Assembly: GCF_040256645.1 (NCBI RefSeq) | Contig: NZ_CP158281.1 | Span: 2,914,001-2,978,000, forward strand | Length of the DNA stretch: 64,000 bases | Reading direction: 5' to 3' | Origin: Brevibacterium sp. CBA3109 | GTDB lineage: Bacteria > Actinomycetota > Actinomycetes > Actinomycetales > Brevibacteriaceae | In this document: positions 42,543 to 51,341 of the stretch, piece by piece | How positions within the stretch are numbered: the first letter of the stretch is position 1 | How the letters are laid out: every line of letters begins with the position of its first letter | The notes under the pieces: model-generated | Told to the model about the DNA's origin: nothing | The model's input: only the letters and a program-made list of their open reading frames with translations | Databases searched by the model: none | Program-made: the position numbers and the translations under genes

Positions 42543-42548
42543 TACTGT
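42543..42548 (+). promoter_or_regulatory. putative -10 (TACTGT) for the NTF2-like gene
   Basis: TACTGT lies six nt before ATG 42555; leaderless arrangement, no Shine-Dalgarno. Confidence 0.4.
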
Positions 42549-42554
42549 ATTGCC

Positions 42555-42908
42555 ATGAACAGTGTGACTGAACTTGTGAAGCGCTATTACTCCACCGTCG
42601 ACGCTGGGAACGCTGGTGCAACCTCGGCACTGTTCGCAGCCGATGGACACTACGATCGGCCCGGATATCCGACCATGGTCGGGCAGCAGATCACTGATTT
42701 CTACCATGGTGAGCGCGTCATCGAATCGGGTGCGCACTCGCTGACGGAGATCCTCGTCGACGGCGACCGCGCCTCCAGTCGTGGGGTCTTCACCGGCCTG
42801 CTCAAGGACGGCACCGAAACCTCCGTTGGCTTCGCAGACTTCTTCCTCTTCGACACGGAAGGTCTCATCGCCGAACGCACCACCTACTTCTACCAAGCCG
42901 CGGTCTGA
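42555..42908 (+). CDS. NTF2-like (SnoaL/ketosteroid isomerase-like) protein
   Basis: A 117-residue alpha+beta barrel protein: LVKRYYSTVDAGNAGATSALFAADGHYDRPGYPTMVGQQITDFY is the typical N-terminal helix pair with a substrate-pocket His/Asp. The fold is used by isomerases, cyclases and dehydratases, so the reaction is not predictable. An upstream in-frame codon at 42462 is rejected in favour of the leaderless ATG. Confidence 0.8.
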   Translation: MNSVTELVKRYYSTVDAGNAGATSALFAADGHYDRPGYPTMVGQQITDFYHGERVIESGAHSLTEILVDGDRASSRGVFTGLLKDGTETSVGFADFFLFDTEGLIAERTTYFYQAAV

Positions 42909-42941
42909 CCTGACCCTTGGTCGGCCTGAACTGCTGCTGAG

Positions 42942-43877
42942 TCACTGCTCCGAGTGCGCACCGCCCTGGCCGCGCACTTCGAGAACCGAACGTTGGATCC
43001 GGTCCCTGGTCTCGGCGCCGGCCCGGCTCGGCGTCTCACCGTAGGCCTCCTCCACCTGAGAATAGACTTCGGCCATTCCAGCGTCGCTGAGGTCCAGGGG
43101 CAGATCCCCGATCTCGGCGAACGACGCACCTATGTGGTGCATGAAACCGCGGATTCCCGCGTCTCCCCCGCCGAGGTGCATCGCCTCGAACTGCCCGACC
43201 GCAGACCACCGCAGCCCCAGGGAGTTCTTCATCACCGCGTCGAGGTCGGGTGCTGAGATGACACCGTTGGCCACCAGCGAGATCGCCTCTTTCATCAGCG
43301 CGTTCTGCAGTCGGTTGCCGACGAATCCGCGAACTTCCCGATTCAGTGCAACAGGTTCGCGCCCGCAGCTGCGGTAGAACTCAAGGGCACGTTCGACCGT
43401 GTCAGGACTGGTCGCCGGGGCCGGAACCACCTCGACGAGTGGCATCAGGTGAGGCGGGTTGAATGGATGACCGACGATGACGCGGGCAGCGGCTTCCGCC
43501 GGCAGATGGTGTGCGATCAGTGATGCGGGGATGGTCGACGAGGAGGTCGCGATTACCGCATCCGACGGGGCGGCCGCGGCGATCTGAGCGAACAGCTTCG
43601 GCTTGGCCTGGGGGTCTTCCGGGCCCGATTCCTGCACGAAGGATGCCTCGGCGACTGCGGCTTCGACGGATTCGGCGAGACTGATGGATCCGAGCTCGGA
43701 GGCGAGCATGTTGTGGGCGGCAGCATCGGCACTGACATCGGCTTGCAACCCGGCGACCACCTCGGCGAGATCGCCTCTGGGGTCGAAGACTTGGACCGAA
43801 TAGCCCGAACGTGCGAACAGCCAAGCGAAGGATCGGCCGATCGTTCCGGCTCCGATGACAGCAACTGAGAAGCTCAT
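42942..43877 (-). CDS. 3-hydroxyacyl-CoA dehydrogenase family protein
   Basis: A 311-residue NAD-dependent dehydrogenase. Rossmann motif VAVIGAGTIGRSFAWLFARSGYSVQVFD; catalytic His-Glu region VGHPFNPPHLMPLVEVVPAP; C-terminal helical domain from FVGNRLQNALMKEA. This size, without a hydratase domain, fits 3-hydroxybutyryl-CoA, L-carnitine or L-gulonate dehydrogenases. TAGCCT lies six nt before ATG 43877. Confidence 0.85.
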   Translation of the reverse strand: MSFSVAVIGAGTIGRSFAWLFARSGYSVQVFDPRGDLAEVVAGLQADVSADAAAHNMLASELGSISLAESVEAAVAEASFVQESGPEDPQAKPKLFAQIAAAAPSDAVIATSSSTIPASLIAHHLPAEAAARVIVGHPFNPPHLMPLVEVVPAPATSPDTVERALEFYRSCGREPVALNREVRGFVGNRLQNALMKEAISLVANGVISAPDLDAVMKNSLGLRWSAVGQFEAMHLGGGDAGIRGFMHHIGASFAEIGDLPLDLSDAGMAEVYSQVEEAYGETPSRAGAETRDRIQRSVLEVRGQGGAHSEQ

Positions 43878-43883
43878 CCGTCC

Positions 43884-43889
43884 AGGCTA
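43884..43889 (-). promoter_or_regulatory. putative -10 (TAGCCT) of the hydroxyacyl-CoA dehydrogenase gene
   Basis: TAGCCT lies six nt upstream of ATG 43877; leaderless spacing. Confidence 0.45.
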
Positions 43890-43982
43890 TACCTGCACCG
43901 AGAAGCTCATGTCCTTCAGCTGCAACTGCACCGACGCCTCAGATATAGACGTTTCAGCACGTTCAGCTGGGGAGTTCGGTGG

Positions 43983-43988
43983 CACAAT
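43983..43988 (+). promoter_or_regulatory. putative -10 (CACAAT) of the GNAT gene at 43995
   Basis: CACAAT lies six nt before the ATG. The first base departs from consensus, so this is weaker than the other leaderless sites. Confidence 0.3.
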
Positions 43989-43994
43989 GTCACC

Positions 43995-44858
43995 ATGACA
44001 CCGCGCGAAGGATTGACAATAGTGGACTCGGAGATCATCGCCCTGGCCGAGGATGAGTACGCGGCCGCCGCCGACGCCGCTCGGATCGAGGTGCGTGAGA
44101 TTCACACCGCCGCCGAAGCCGCCGAGGCAGCCCTCCTGCTCGACGAAGTCTGGAGCGTCGACGAGACTGGCACCAATGTGCTCGAACCCGGACTCATCGT
44201 CGCCTTCGCCCATGCCGGCAACTATGTCTCGGCCGCCTACAGCCTCGACGAGCCTGACGAGATGATCGGCGTGACGATCGGGTTCTTCGGTCAGCCGCTG
44301 GGGACGCTCATGCATTCGCACATCGCCGGCGTGCGGCATCAGGTCATCGGCCGCGGAGCAGGATCGGCGATGAAGCTGCACCAGCGTCTGTGGTGCCTTA
44401 ACCTCGGCATCACGGAGATGACCTGGACCTTCGATCCGCTGGTCGCCCGGAATGCCTACTTCAACTTCCAGCGCCTGGGTGTGGGCATGGTCGAATATCT
44501 CGAGGACTTCTACGGGCAGATGCGCGACGGAGTCAATGCCGGGCAGGCCAGCGACCGCATGGTCGTGTCGTGGTCGCTCGACAAGCCTGCCCCTGCCGCC
44601 CTCGCCGAGGCCGACGACGCGTTCAAGTGTCTGCGCAGCGATGAACACGGTGAACCGCTGGTCAATGAGGTGCCCAAGGAAGCGACGCTCGTCTCGCTCG
44701 ACATCCCCTCCGATATCGAGGCCCTGCGGGGTCAGGATGCGGAACTCGCGAGTCGCTGGCGCCTGGCTCTGCGCGATTCGCTGACCGGACTCGTCGGCGA
44801 CGGCTGGGTCGTCGACACATGCCTCAAGGGCGGGACGTACTTACTCCATCACCCCTGA
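43995..44858 (+). CDS. predicted GNAT superfamily acetyltransferase (COG3375-like)
   Basis: A 287-residue protein with VREIHTAAEAAEAALLLDEVW, an acetyl-CoA-binding-like IGRGAGSAMKLHQRLWCLNLGI, and MTWTFDPLVARNAYFNFQRLGVGMVEYLEDFYG, a block typical of a conserved but uncharacterised GNAT subgroup. The C-terminal third (from about 200) is a separate conserved region. The substrate is unknown. Confidence 0.75.
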   Translation: MTPREGLTIVDSEIIALAEDEYAAAADAARIEVREIHTAAEAAEAALLLDEVWSVDETGTNVLEPGLIVAFAHAGNYVSAAYSLDEPDEMIGVTIGFFGQPLGTLMHSHIAGVRHQVIGRGAGSAMKLHQRLWCLNLGITEMTWTFDPLVARNAYFNFQRLGVGMVEYLEDFYGQMRDGVNAGQASDRMVVSWSLDKPAPAALAEADDAFKCLRSDEHGEPLVNEVPKEATLVSLDIPSDIEALRGQDAELASRWRLALRDSLTGLVGDGWVVDTCLKGGTYLLHHP

Positions 44859-44963
44859 GACCGGCACACACCAGTCGGTGAGCCCCGGTCTCAGGGCGAA
44901 GACAGGCTCAGAGACCCGGCTTCTCGGAGGAATCTGAGGGCAGCAGGACTGATTCGGCTCAGA

Positions 44964-44969
44964 TAGGCT
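44964..44969 (+). promoter_or_regulatory. putative -10 (TAGGCT) of the VOC gene
   Basis: TAGGCT lies six nt before ATG 44976; identical sequence and spacing to the AKR promoter at 26592. Confidence 0.45.
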
Positions 44970-44975
44970 GAATTT

Positions 44976-45365
44976 ATGGCAGACCCCAACTCCAGCCCGA
45001 TCAGAAGAGACATCGGACAGGTCTTCATCCCTGTCCGAGACATGGAGGCCGCTGTAAGCTGGTACGCCCAACTGTTGGGCTTCGACCACACGCCCGGCCT
45101 CCTGGGCCCTGAAGACACGATTGTCGACATCGCCGTAGAATCAGGTCCGCGGCTCTGCCTCGACGCAAACCACTCCTTCGTCGCCTCAGGACCGGCCCGC
45201 TTCTTCTTCTGGACAGCGGATATGGACGCGACCGTTCGGCACCTGGAACGAATGGACGTCGCGCAGCTCTCCTCCGTCGAAGACATCGGAAGCCTCTGTT
45301 TCGTCACCTTCGCCGACATCGATGGGAACCTGCTCATGGTTGCCCAGTCCAACGCCCAGATCTGA
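44976..45365 (+). CDS. VOC (glyoxalase/bleomycin-resistance) family protein
   Basis: A 129-residue protein: IGQVFIPVRDMEAAVSWYAQLLGFD starts the first beta-alpha-beta-beta-beta unit, and LCFVTFADIDGNLLMVAQ ends the second. Family members are metal-dependent lyases, dioxygenases or binding proteins; the function here is undetermined. Confidence 0.82.
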   Translation: MADPNSSPIRRDIGQVFIPVRDMEAAVSWYAQLLGFDHTPGLLGPEDTIVDIAVESGPRLCLDANHSFVASGPARFFFWTADMDATVRHLERMDVAQLSSVEDIGSLCFVTFADIDGNLLMVAQSNAQI

Positions 45366-45554
45366 CCGGCAGGTCTGTCGCATCTGCGATGCATCCCGCC
45401 CGGAAATTGCCGATAGGCGAAGGCCTTCGTTCCGTACCCAAATGCAGTGGAAGGTCACCGCGTGGGCGCAGTCATAGCGACCGGTGCCCTCGGCCCGCTC
45501 CTTCTATGAGAGGAATTCGGCCGAGGGCACCTGTCTGACGACTGTCGTCGCCGA

Positions 45555-47186
45555 CTACTTCTCTTCCCAGTTCTTGCGCAACATCTTCTTGTCGAGCTTG
45601 CCGACAGATGTCCGCGGCATCTCATCAGTGACGATGACTTCATCTGGCAGCTGCCACTTGGCGAAGCGCTCACCCAGCGTCGCGGCGATGGACTCACGGG
45701 TCACCTCGGCGCCGTCATTGGCCACGACGTAGGCCACGGGACGCTCCTGCCACTTCTCATCGGGAACACCGATGACCGCGGCCTCCTTTACGTCCGGATT
45801 GTCGAGCATCGCATTCTCCATGTCGATCGAGGAGATCCACTCGCCACCGGACTTGATGACGTCCTTGAGACGGTCGGTGAGTTTGAGATAGCCGTTGGGA
45901 TAGATGACGCCGACGTCTCCTGAACGCCACCAGCCGTCAAGGAACCGGTCCGCGTTGTCGGGCAGCTGGAAGTATGACTCGGTGATCCACGGACCGCGCA
46001 TGACGACCTCGCCCATCGATTTGCCGTCGTGGGGCATCTCCTCACCGGCGGGGTCGACGATCTTGAGTTCAACGCCGATGATCGGCAGACCCTGGTAGCG
46101 CTTGAAGTCCCACTTCTCCTCATCGGTCATGTTCGTTCCGGGCTTGATCCGCCAGTTGGTCGTGGCCAGCGGGGTGGTTTCGGTGGCACCGTAGCCATGG
46201 ATCACCTCGGCGCCGGTGATCTCCTTGAACCCGCGCATCATCGACAACGGCGGCTCGGAGGATCCTGAGACCAGGCGCACACCGCGCAGGTCCGGAGACT
46301 CGGGCATATTCTTCATCATCTCCAGCATCGGGGAGAAGATCGCGGGTGCACCATTTGCCAACGTCACCTTCTCCTCGATGAAGGCTCGACCGATGGCTCC
46401 GAACTCCTCAGCGGCGAACTTGCCCGGCAGAACGAGCTTCGCACCCGCGGCCACCGCGTTCTGCGGGAAACCCCAGGAGAGTACGTGGAACATCGGAGTG
46501 ATGGGCATGACGCAGTCGTCGAAAGTCGCATTCAGCGCGGCCAGTCCGCCCATCGTGTGCAGATAGATCGAGCGGTGGGAGTAGTAGACACCCTTGGGAC
46601 GCCCGGTGGTTCCGGTCGTGTAGCCGGCGTAGGCAGCGGTCTTCTCATCCACGACCGGCCAGTCGTAGGTCTCAGGCTTATCAGCAATGAGGTCCTCATA
46701 GAACACGACGTTCTCGAGGCTCGTCTCAATTTCAGACGAGGGCTTGTCGGTCATGACGACCCAGCCCTTGACATCGAGCTTCGGGGCCAGCGCCTCGGCG
46801 ACGTGGAGGAGGGACTCGTCGACGAAGATCCAGTCGGACTTCGAGTGGCTGACCACGTAGGCAAGGTCCTCGGGGGCCAGACGCAGGTTGAGCTGGAGCA
46901 TGGTGGCGGCAACGCCGGGGACGGAGAAGTACAGCTCGAGGTGGCGACGGGAGTTCCAGTCGATGACTCCGACCATCGACCCCGCGCCCACGCCGAGCTC
47001 ACTCAGGCCGTGGGCCAGCTGAGCCATGCGCTTGAACTCGTCGGCGTAGTTCGATCGACCCCACGATCCATCGGACCGCCGGTAGACAACCTCCGATTCG
47101 CCGAAGAAGGTCGCGGCATGGCGGATCATGGTGGTGGTGTTGAGCTGATAGCTGTCACCAAGTGTGGATGGAATGCCTGTAAGCAT
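45555..47186 (-). CDS. long-chain/medium-chain acyl-CoA synthetase (AMP-forming)
   Basis: A 543-residue ANL enzyme. The P-loop [31 protein letters not shown] (A5), [34 protein letters not shown] (A8) and the final catalytic Lys ([13 protein letters not shown]) are all present. It activates a fatty or aryl acid to its CoA thioester. AAAGGAG precedes the ATG. The enoyl-CoA hydratase gene upstream in the same direction suggests beta-oxidation. Confidence 0.9.
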   Translation of the reverse strand: MLTGIPSTLGDSYQLNTTTMIRHAATFFGESEVVYRRSDGSWGRSNYADEFKRMAQLAHGLSELGVGAGSMVGVIDWNSRRHLELYFSVPGVAATMLQLNLRLAPEDLAYVVSHSKSDWIFVDESLLHVAEALAPKLDVKGWVVMTDKPSSEIETSLENVVFYEDLIADKPETYDWPVVDEKTAAYAGYTTGTTGRPKGVYYSHRSIYLHTMGGLAALNATFDDCVMPITPMFHVLSWGFPQNAVAAGAKLVLPGKFAAEEFGAIGRAFIEEKVTLANGAPAIFSPMLEMMKNMPESPDLRGVRLVSGSSEPPLSMMRGFKEITGAEVIHGYGATETTPLATTNWRIKPGTNMTDEEKWDFKRYQGLPIIGVELKIVDPAGEEMPHDGKSMGEVVMRGPWITESYFQLPDNADRFLDGWWRSGDVGVIYPNGYLKLTDRLKDVIKSGGEWISSIDMENAMLDNPDVKEAAVIGVPDEKWQERPVAYVVANDGAEVTRESIAATLGERFAKWQLPDEVIVTDEMPRTSVGKLDKKMLRKNWEEK

Positions 47187-47389
47187 GAGACTCCTTTGGT
47201 CATTGTGGTCGTGCTGGGGTGGAGGGTTTGCACGGCTATCGGGGCTGTACGGTGCAGGTCACGTCGAGCAGTCGGAGCAGGTCGGCATCCGCACCGTTTT
47301 CATCGCCAGACTATCCCGTCAAGTGATGCCGCTCACAACTTGTGCCGCAGCGTTACCAATTAGAAACGTACGAACGCCGAGCTCCGGGC

Positions 47390-47442
47390 CCGTCGGCTGC
47401 AGTCCGTCGACTGCCCTCCGTCGGCTGCCGTCCGTCGACTAA
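47390..47442. repeat. 14-bp tandem repeat, four units, at the 3' end of the enoyl-CoA hydratase gene
   Basis: CCGTCGGCTGC (47390, 47418) alternates with CCGTCGACTGC/CCGTCGACTAA (47404, 47432), each separated by 3 nt. The last unit includes the stop codon of the minus-strand hydratase gene. No known family. Confidence 0.65.
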
Positions 47443-48197
47443 TCGCCGGAGAAGTTCGGTCCGCGCTTCTCTATGAAAGCTGTGACTCCTTCGGTAAAGT
47501 CTTTGCTTTCCCGCAGAGCCGTCTGGCCCTTGAGCTCCCGGTCGAATGCGTCATCGAGTTCAGTCAGCGTCGCCGCGTTGATGGCTCCCTTCGAGGAGGC
47601 GAAGGCCAACGGTGCGCCTTGAGCCCACTGCGCCGCGATCTCCTGTGCCCTGTTCAGCTGCTCGCCAGCCGGCGTAACCTCGCTGGCAAGACCCCATTCG
47701 AGGGCTTCCTTCGCCCAGACCTTCTGGGCCGTCAGCGCCATCTTCATGGCTCGATGCCGACCCGCCGAGGCTGCGACGAGCGCCGTTGCCCCGCCGTCGG
47801 GCATGAGCCCGATCTTGGTGAAGGCCAGCATCAGATATGACTCTTCGCTCATCACGGTGTAATCGCAGGCCAGGGCCAGCGAGCAGCCGATGCCGGCCGC
47901 CGGACCGGAGACCGCGGCGATGGTCGGAATCGGCAGGTCGATGATCGATCGGATGATGGCATTGGCGCGATCGAGGCCGAGTCCTCCCTCTTGCACAGAT
48001 CCCTGCAGGTCGGCACCCGAGCTGAAGGACCGGTCATTGCCGGTAATGATGACTGCACGGGCTGTGGTGGCCGCCTTGGCGACGGCGTCCGCGACCGCCT
48101 CCATGGTCTCCTTGGTCAGCGCGTTGAGGCTTTCGGGGCGGTTGATCGTGACTGTCACGACCCCATCTCGCAGGTCGGTGAGAACATTCGAGGTCAA
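47439..48197 (-). CDS. enoyl-CoA hydratase/isomerase family protein
   Basis: A 252-residue crotonase-fold protein: AVIITGNDRSFSSGADLQGSVQ (first oxyanion-hole region), IAAVSGPAAGIGCSLALACDYTVMSEESYLMLAFTKIGLMPDGGATAL (second). It would hydrate or isomerise an enoyl-CoA. The start is TTG at 48197 with AAAGGAG six nt upstream. It precedes the acyl-CoA synthetase in the same direction. Confidence 0.9.
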   Translation of the reverse strand: MTSNVLTDLRDGVVTVTINRPESLNALTKETMEAVADAVAKAATTARAVIITGNDRSFSSGADLQGSVQEGGLGLDRANAIIRSIIDLPIPTIAAVSGPAAGIGCSLALACDYTVMSEESYLMLAFTKIGLMPDGGATALVAASAGRHRAMKMALTAQKVWAKEALEWGLASEVTPAGEQLNRAQEIAAQWAQGAPLAFASSKGAINAATLTELDDAFDRELKGQTALRESKDFTEGVTAFIEKRGPNFSGD

Positions 48198-48344
48198 GGC
48201 GACTCCTTTTGGTTGGCGCTGGATGACTGATCTTTCACCCCAACCTTAACGCACGATAAGTTGATCTGGGTCACACGCCTCGGAGTCAGTGATTCAGCGA
48301 GCAGCTCTTATTTCGCATGCCACCAGTCGTGCCGGATCCGGCGG

Positions 48345-49349
48345 TTACCCCCGGCGGCGTCGGTCGTCCTGGTCTGCGTCGGACAGCGAAGCCAAATAGC
48401 GGTTGTAGGCCTGCAGTGTGGCATCGCCGTCCCTGTCTGCCTGGCGATCCAGGCGGCGGCTGAGACGTTGATCCGACCTCTGCCACTTCAACACCAGAAC
48501 CCCGAGCATGATGAGGGTCGGAATCTCCGTGAAGGCCCACGCGATACCGCCTCCGAGGAACTGGTCCTTCAACGGATCGGTGCCCCACATCGGCATTTGG
48601 TAGAAGCTTGTCAGCAAAGCCGTCGACATCATCACCACAATGCCGAAGAATGCGTGGAAAGGGACTGTGGCCACGATCTCGAAGACCTGCACGACTGTGG
48701 GGTCAATGCGCACTCGCCGTTTGCTGCTTGTTCTCGGCGAAGGGTCGACTCCGAAGATATTCCAGAAGTAGAGCATCCCAATGGCCACGAAGTGGATGAA
48801 CATCAGGTTGTGTCCCCACATCGTCGACATCAGCCAATCGAAGGCAGGTGTGAAATACAGCCCGTACAGGCTCATCAGGAACAGCACCGTGGTCACGATC
48901 GGATTGGTCAGCACGCGCATGAAGGGACTGTGGACGATCGAGAGAATCACACGCCGCACATTCCACCGGCTCGAACCGGCCGGCAGAACGCGCAGCATCA
49001 ACGTGATCGGCGCCCCCAGGACCAGCAGAATGGGGCTGAGCATCGACAGAATCATGTGCTGGATCATGTGCATGCTGAACAGCGCCATGCCATAGCCGTT
49101 CAAGGCCGTGCCGTCGACGAGGGCGACGGTCGCGATGCCCAGGGTCCACCAGATGAGACGCGACACCGGCCATGACACCCCGCGGCGGTGCAGCAGCCAC
49201 ACGCAGAACACATACAGCACCAGACCGAGCACAGCGAGAATGACGATGATGGGGATCGGCTGTGGGTGCCAGTCGATGACTCGCATGAACGTCGGCGGGA
49301 GCGTCGGGTGCCACATCAGCCCGCTCATTCCGTGCTCAGGCATGAGCAT
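48345..49349 (-). CDS. CtaG (caa3-type) cytochrome c oxidase assembly / copper-related membrane protein
   Basis: A 334-residue, seven-helix protein of the caa3_CtaG family: ALFSMHMIQHMILSMLSPILLVLGAPITL, FVAIGMLYFWNIFGVDPSP, and VPFHAFFGIVVMMSTALL, with many Met/His in membrane helices suited to copper handling. It supports cytochrome oxidase copper insertion or copper homeostasis. A perfect palindrome sits directly upstream of the start. Confidence 0.87.
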   Translation of the reverse strand: MLMPEHGMSGLMWHPTLPPTFMRVIDWHPQPIPIIVILAVLGLVLYVFCVWLLHRRGVSWPVSRLIWWTLGIATVALVDGTALNGYGMALFSMHMIQHMILSMLSPILLVLGAPITLMLRVLPAGSSRWNVRRVILSIVHSPFMRVLTNPIVTTVLFLMSLYGLYFTPAFDWLMSTMWGHNLMFIHFVAIGMLYFWNIFGVDPSPRTSSKRRVRIDPTVVQVFEIVATVPFHAFFGIVVMMSTALLTSFYQMPMWGTDPLKDQFLGGGIAWAFTEIPTLIMLGVLVLKWQRSDQRLSRRLDRQADRDGDATLQAYNRYLASLSDADQDDRRRRG

Positions 49350-49361
49350 TCCCCCGGTCGG

Positions 49362-49380
49362 TTTCTACGCGTCGTAGAAA
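49362..49380. promoter_or_regulatory. palindromic operator candidate upstream of ctaG
   Basis: TTTCTACG-CGT-CGTAGAAA is a perfect 8-bp inverted repeat ending 12 bp before ATG 49349. TACNNNNNGTA-cored palindromes are the type bound by BlaI/MecI/CopY-like repressors, which accompany ctaG-like genes in actinobacteria. No such regulator is in the window. Confidence 0.5.
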
Positions 49381-49473
49381 TTCGTTTCGGTCACCACCGT
49401 ACGCCTGATACCCGGCCACGTCACCCTCTTCAGCCCCACCCTCCTCAGCGCCACCGGGATCAGCGCGGTCAGG

Positions 49474-50043
49474 TCAGATCAGCGCGGCCGCCAGCTGACT
49501 CTCGGTCAGAGTCCGATCGGCGAAGACCAGGCGCATCGCCTGCGGATCGGGGTTGCCGGCGTCGAGGGCTCGATGCTGCAGGCTCAGGCCGATCTTCTCC
49601 GCCACTTTCCGCGAGGCCACATTGTGTTCGAGCAGGTAGGCGATGACAGGCAGTTCGGGCTTGAGCTCCTGGGCCCGCGCAACAGCCAGACGAGAGATCT
49701 CGCTGGCATAGCCGCGGCCCTGGACCTCGGGGCGGAAGCGGTAGCCCAGATTCCAATAGGCCTCGATCCGCTCCGGGTTCCACTCATCGGCCATGGGCAT
49801 GCGCCTCACACCGCAGCCGCAGGTACCCAACACCGGACCATCCTCCGATTCGCGGACGATCCATGTCCCAAGCCCGTCGATCTCCCAATCAGCGATGCGG
49901 GTCAGCAGGAACGCCCCGGCTTCTTCCCGCTTGACCATCCGGCCGCTGGGAAAATGGGTCCACACGCGGGGGTCGCTGTAGATCTCGAACAGCTCGTCCA
50001 GGTGCTGAAGCCCCGGACGGTCAAGAACGAACTGCTCAGTCAT
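49474..50043 (-). CDS. RimJ/RimL-type GNAT acetyltransferase
   Basis: A 189-residue GNAT: IADWEIDGLGTWIVRESEDGPVLGTCGCGV, then NLGYRFRPEVQGRGYASEISRLAVARA (acetyl-CoA loop RxxGxGxA-like), and EHNVASRKVAEKIGLSLQ. The ATG at 50043 overlaps the stop of the preceding cystathionine gamma-synthase-like gene (ATGA). Confidence 0.85.
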   Translation of the reverse strand: MTEQFVLDRPGLQHLDELFEIYSDPRVWTHFPSGRMVKREEAGAFLLTRIADWEIDGLGTWIVRESEDGPVLGTCGCGVRRMPMADEWNPERIEAYWNLGYRFRPEVQGRGYASEISRLAVARAQELKPELPVIAYLLEHNVASRKVAEKIGLSLQHRALDAGNPDPQAMRLVFADRTLTESQLAAALI

Positions 50044-51200
50044 CAAGCGCTGTGGGCAGCGCGGATGGCCGCGTCGAGGTCGTTCCACAGGTCATCGGCG
50101 TGTTCGATGCCCACGCTCAGACGCAGAAATCCGTCGGGGACCGATTCCGCTTCCGAGGCGTTGCGCCGCCGGCGTTCGATGAGGGACTCCACTCCGCCCA
50201 GGGAGGTGGCGGGGGTCCACACCCGAACCGCCTCGGCGACGGCTGTGGCCTGTTGCGCGGTCTCCACGCAGAAGGCGACCATCGCACCGAATCCCGACAT
50301 CTGCGCTGCCGCACGCTCATGCCCGGGGTCCTCGGACAGACCCGGATAGCGGGTTTCGGTGACGTTGGGATGCGAACTCAGTCGTTCGGCGATCAGTGCG
50401 GCATTGGCCTGGGCTCGTTCCATGCGCACGGACAGCGTTCGCAGGCCTCGCAACGCCAACCAGACTTCGAAGGGGCCAGCGATGGCTCCACGCAGTGAGC
50501 GTTCGTCATGAAGCCGTTTGTGCAGCTCTTCGTTGTTGGTCAGCGCCGCGCCGAGGACGACGTCTGAATGCCCGGCCAGGTATTTGGTGACGGAGTGGAC
50601 AACGACGTCCGCGCCCAGATCGAGCGGCGTCTGCAGGAGTGGAGTCGCAAAGGTGTTGTCGAAGACGGTCAGAATGCCGCGATCCCGCGCCGCGGAGATG
50701 AGTGCGGGTACGTCTGCGACTTCGAGCATCGGGTTGGTCGGAGATTCGATCCACAGCACCGCCGAGACTGCTTCAACGTCATCGAGTGCGTCGACGACGA
50801 CTGCGGTGTCAACGATGTCGACGGTGGCGAGGCGGAATCCGCTGCGTTGCGCAACCTCACCGGCGGCCTCCAATGATCCCTGGTAGCTGTGTCGGGGCAT
50901 GATCAGAGTGCCCCCGCGCGGGACCAGGCTGAGGGCCGCGGCGATCGCCGCCAGTCCCGAGCCGAAGACCAGTCCGGGCAACGCTGCATGTTCGAGTTCA
51001 GCCAGTGCCTCTTCGAACGGAGTCCACCCCGGAGTCGAGAACCGACCGTAGACATAGTCGCCGTGATCGGTCTCGCCGCTGCCGACGAAGGTCGAGGACA
51101 GTTCGATGGGAGGGTTCACCGACGAACCGTTCGAGCGTTGAGGACGGCCCGCTTCGACGACAACGGTTTCTGGCGCGTGGGACGATTCTCGTGAGGTCAT
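50043..51200 (-). CDS. cystathionine gamma-synthase/lyase-like PLP enzyme
   Basis: A 385-residue Cys/Met-metabolism PLP enzyme: YGRFSTPGWTPFEEALAELE (Tyr-Arg PLP phosphate contacts), VFGSGLAAIAAALSLVPRGG, VLWIESPTNPMLEVAD, and VVHSVTKYLAGHSDVVLGA with the PLP Lys. It could act as cystathionine gamma-synthase, gamma-lyase or a related sulfhydrylase. The start at ATG 51200 is supported by TATATT six nt upstream. Confidence 0.87.
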   Translation of the reverse strand: MTSRESSHAPETVVVEAGRPQRSNGSSVNPPIELSSTFVGSGETDHGDYVYGRFSTPGWTPFEEALAELEHAALPGLVFGSGLAAIAAALSLVPRGGTLIMPRHSYQGSLEAAGEVAQRSGFRLATVDIVDTAVVVDALDDVEAVSAVLWIESPTNPMLEVADVPALISAARDRGILTVFDNTFATPLLQTPLDLGADVVVHSVTKYLAGHSDVVLGAALTNNEELHKRLHDERSLRGAIAGPFEVWLALRGLRTLSVRMERAQANAALIAERLSSHPNVTETRYPGLSEDPGHERAAAQMSGFGAMVAFCVETAQQATAVAEAVRVWTPATSLGGVESLIERRRRNASEAESVPDGFLRLSVGIEHADDLWNDLDAAIRAAHSA

Positions 51201-51206
51201 TTTCCC

Positions 51207-51212
51207 AATATA
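51207..51212 (-). promoter_or_regulatory. putative -10 (TATATT) of the trans-sulfuration enzyme gene
   Basis: TATATT, close to consensus, lies six nt before ATG 51200. It also excludes the longer frame to 51299. Confidence 0.5.
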
Positions 51213-51341
51213 TGTCGTGTGCCGACCACTCCGCACTGATGTCTCAGTCCTGCACGCGCACCATGTGCTCCAGCAGCGCCATCCGGGTCGGCCGAACACT
51301 GCCGACTACCGAATCCGCTGACCGCTTGACAGACTGAACTC

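Noticed and set aside
51324-51329. Perfect TTGACA just before the yeiH start
   Set aside because: A matching -10 would fall inside the gene after the ATG and none is visible, so it is probably chance.
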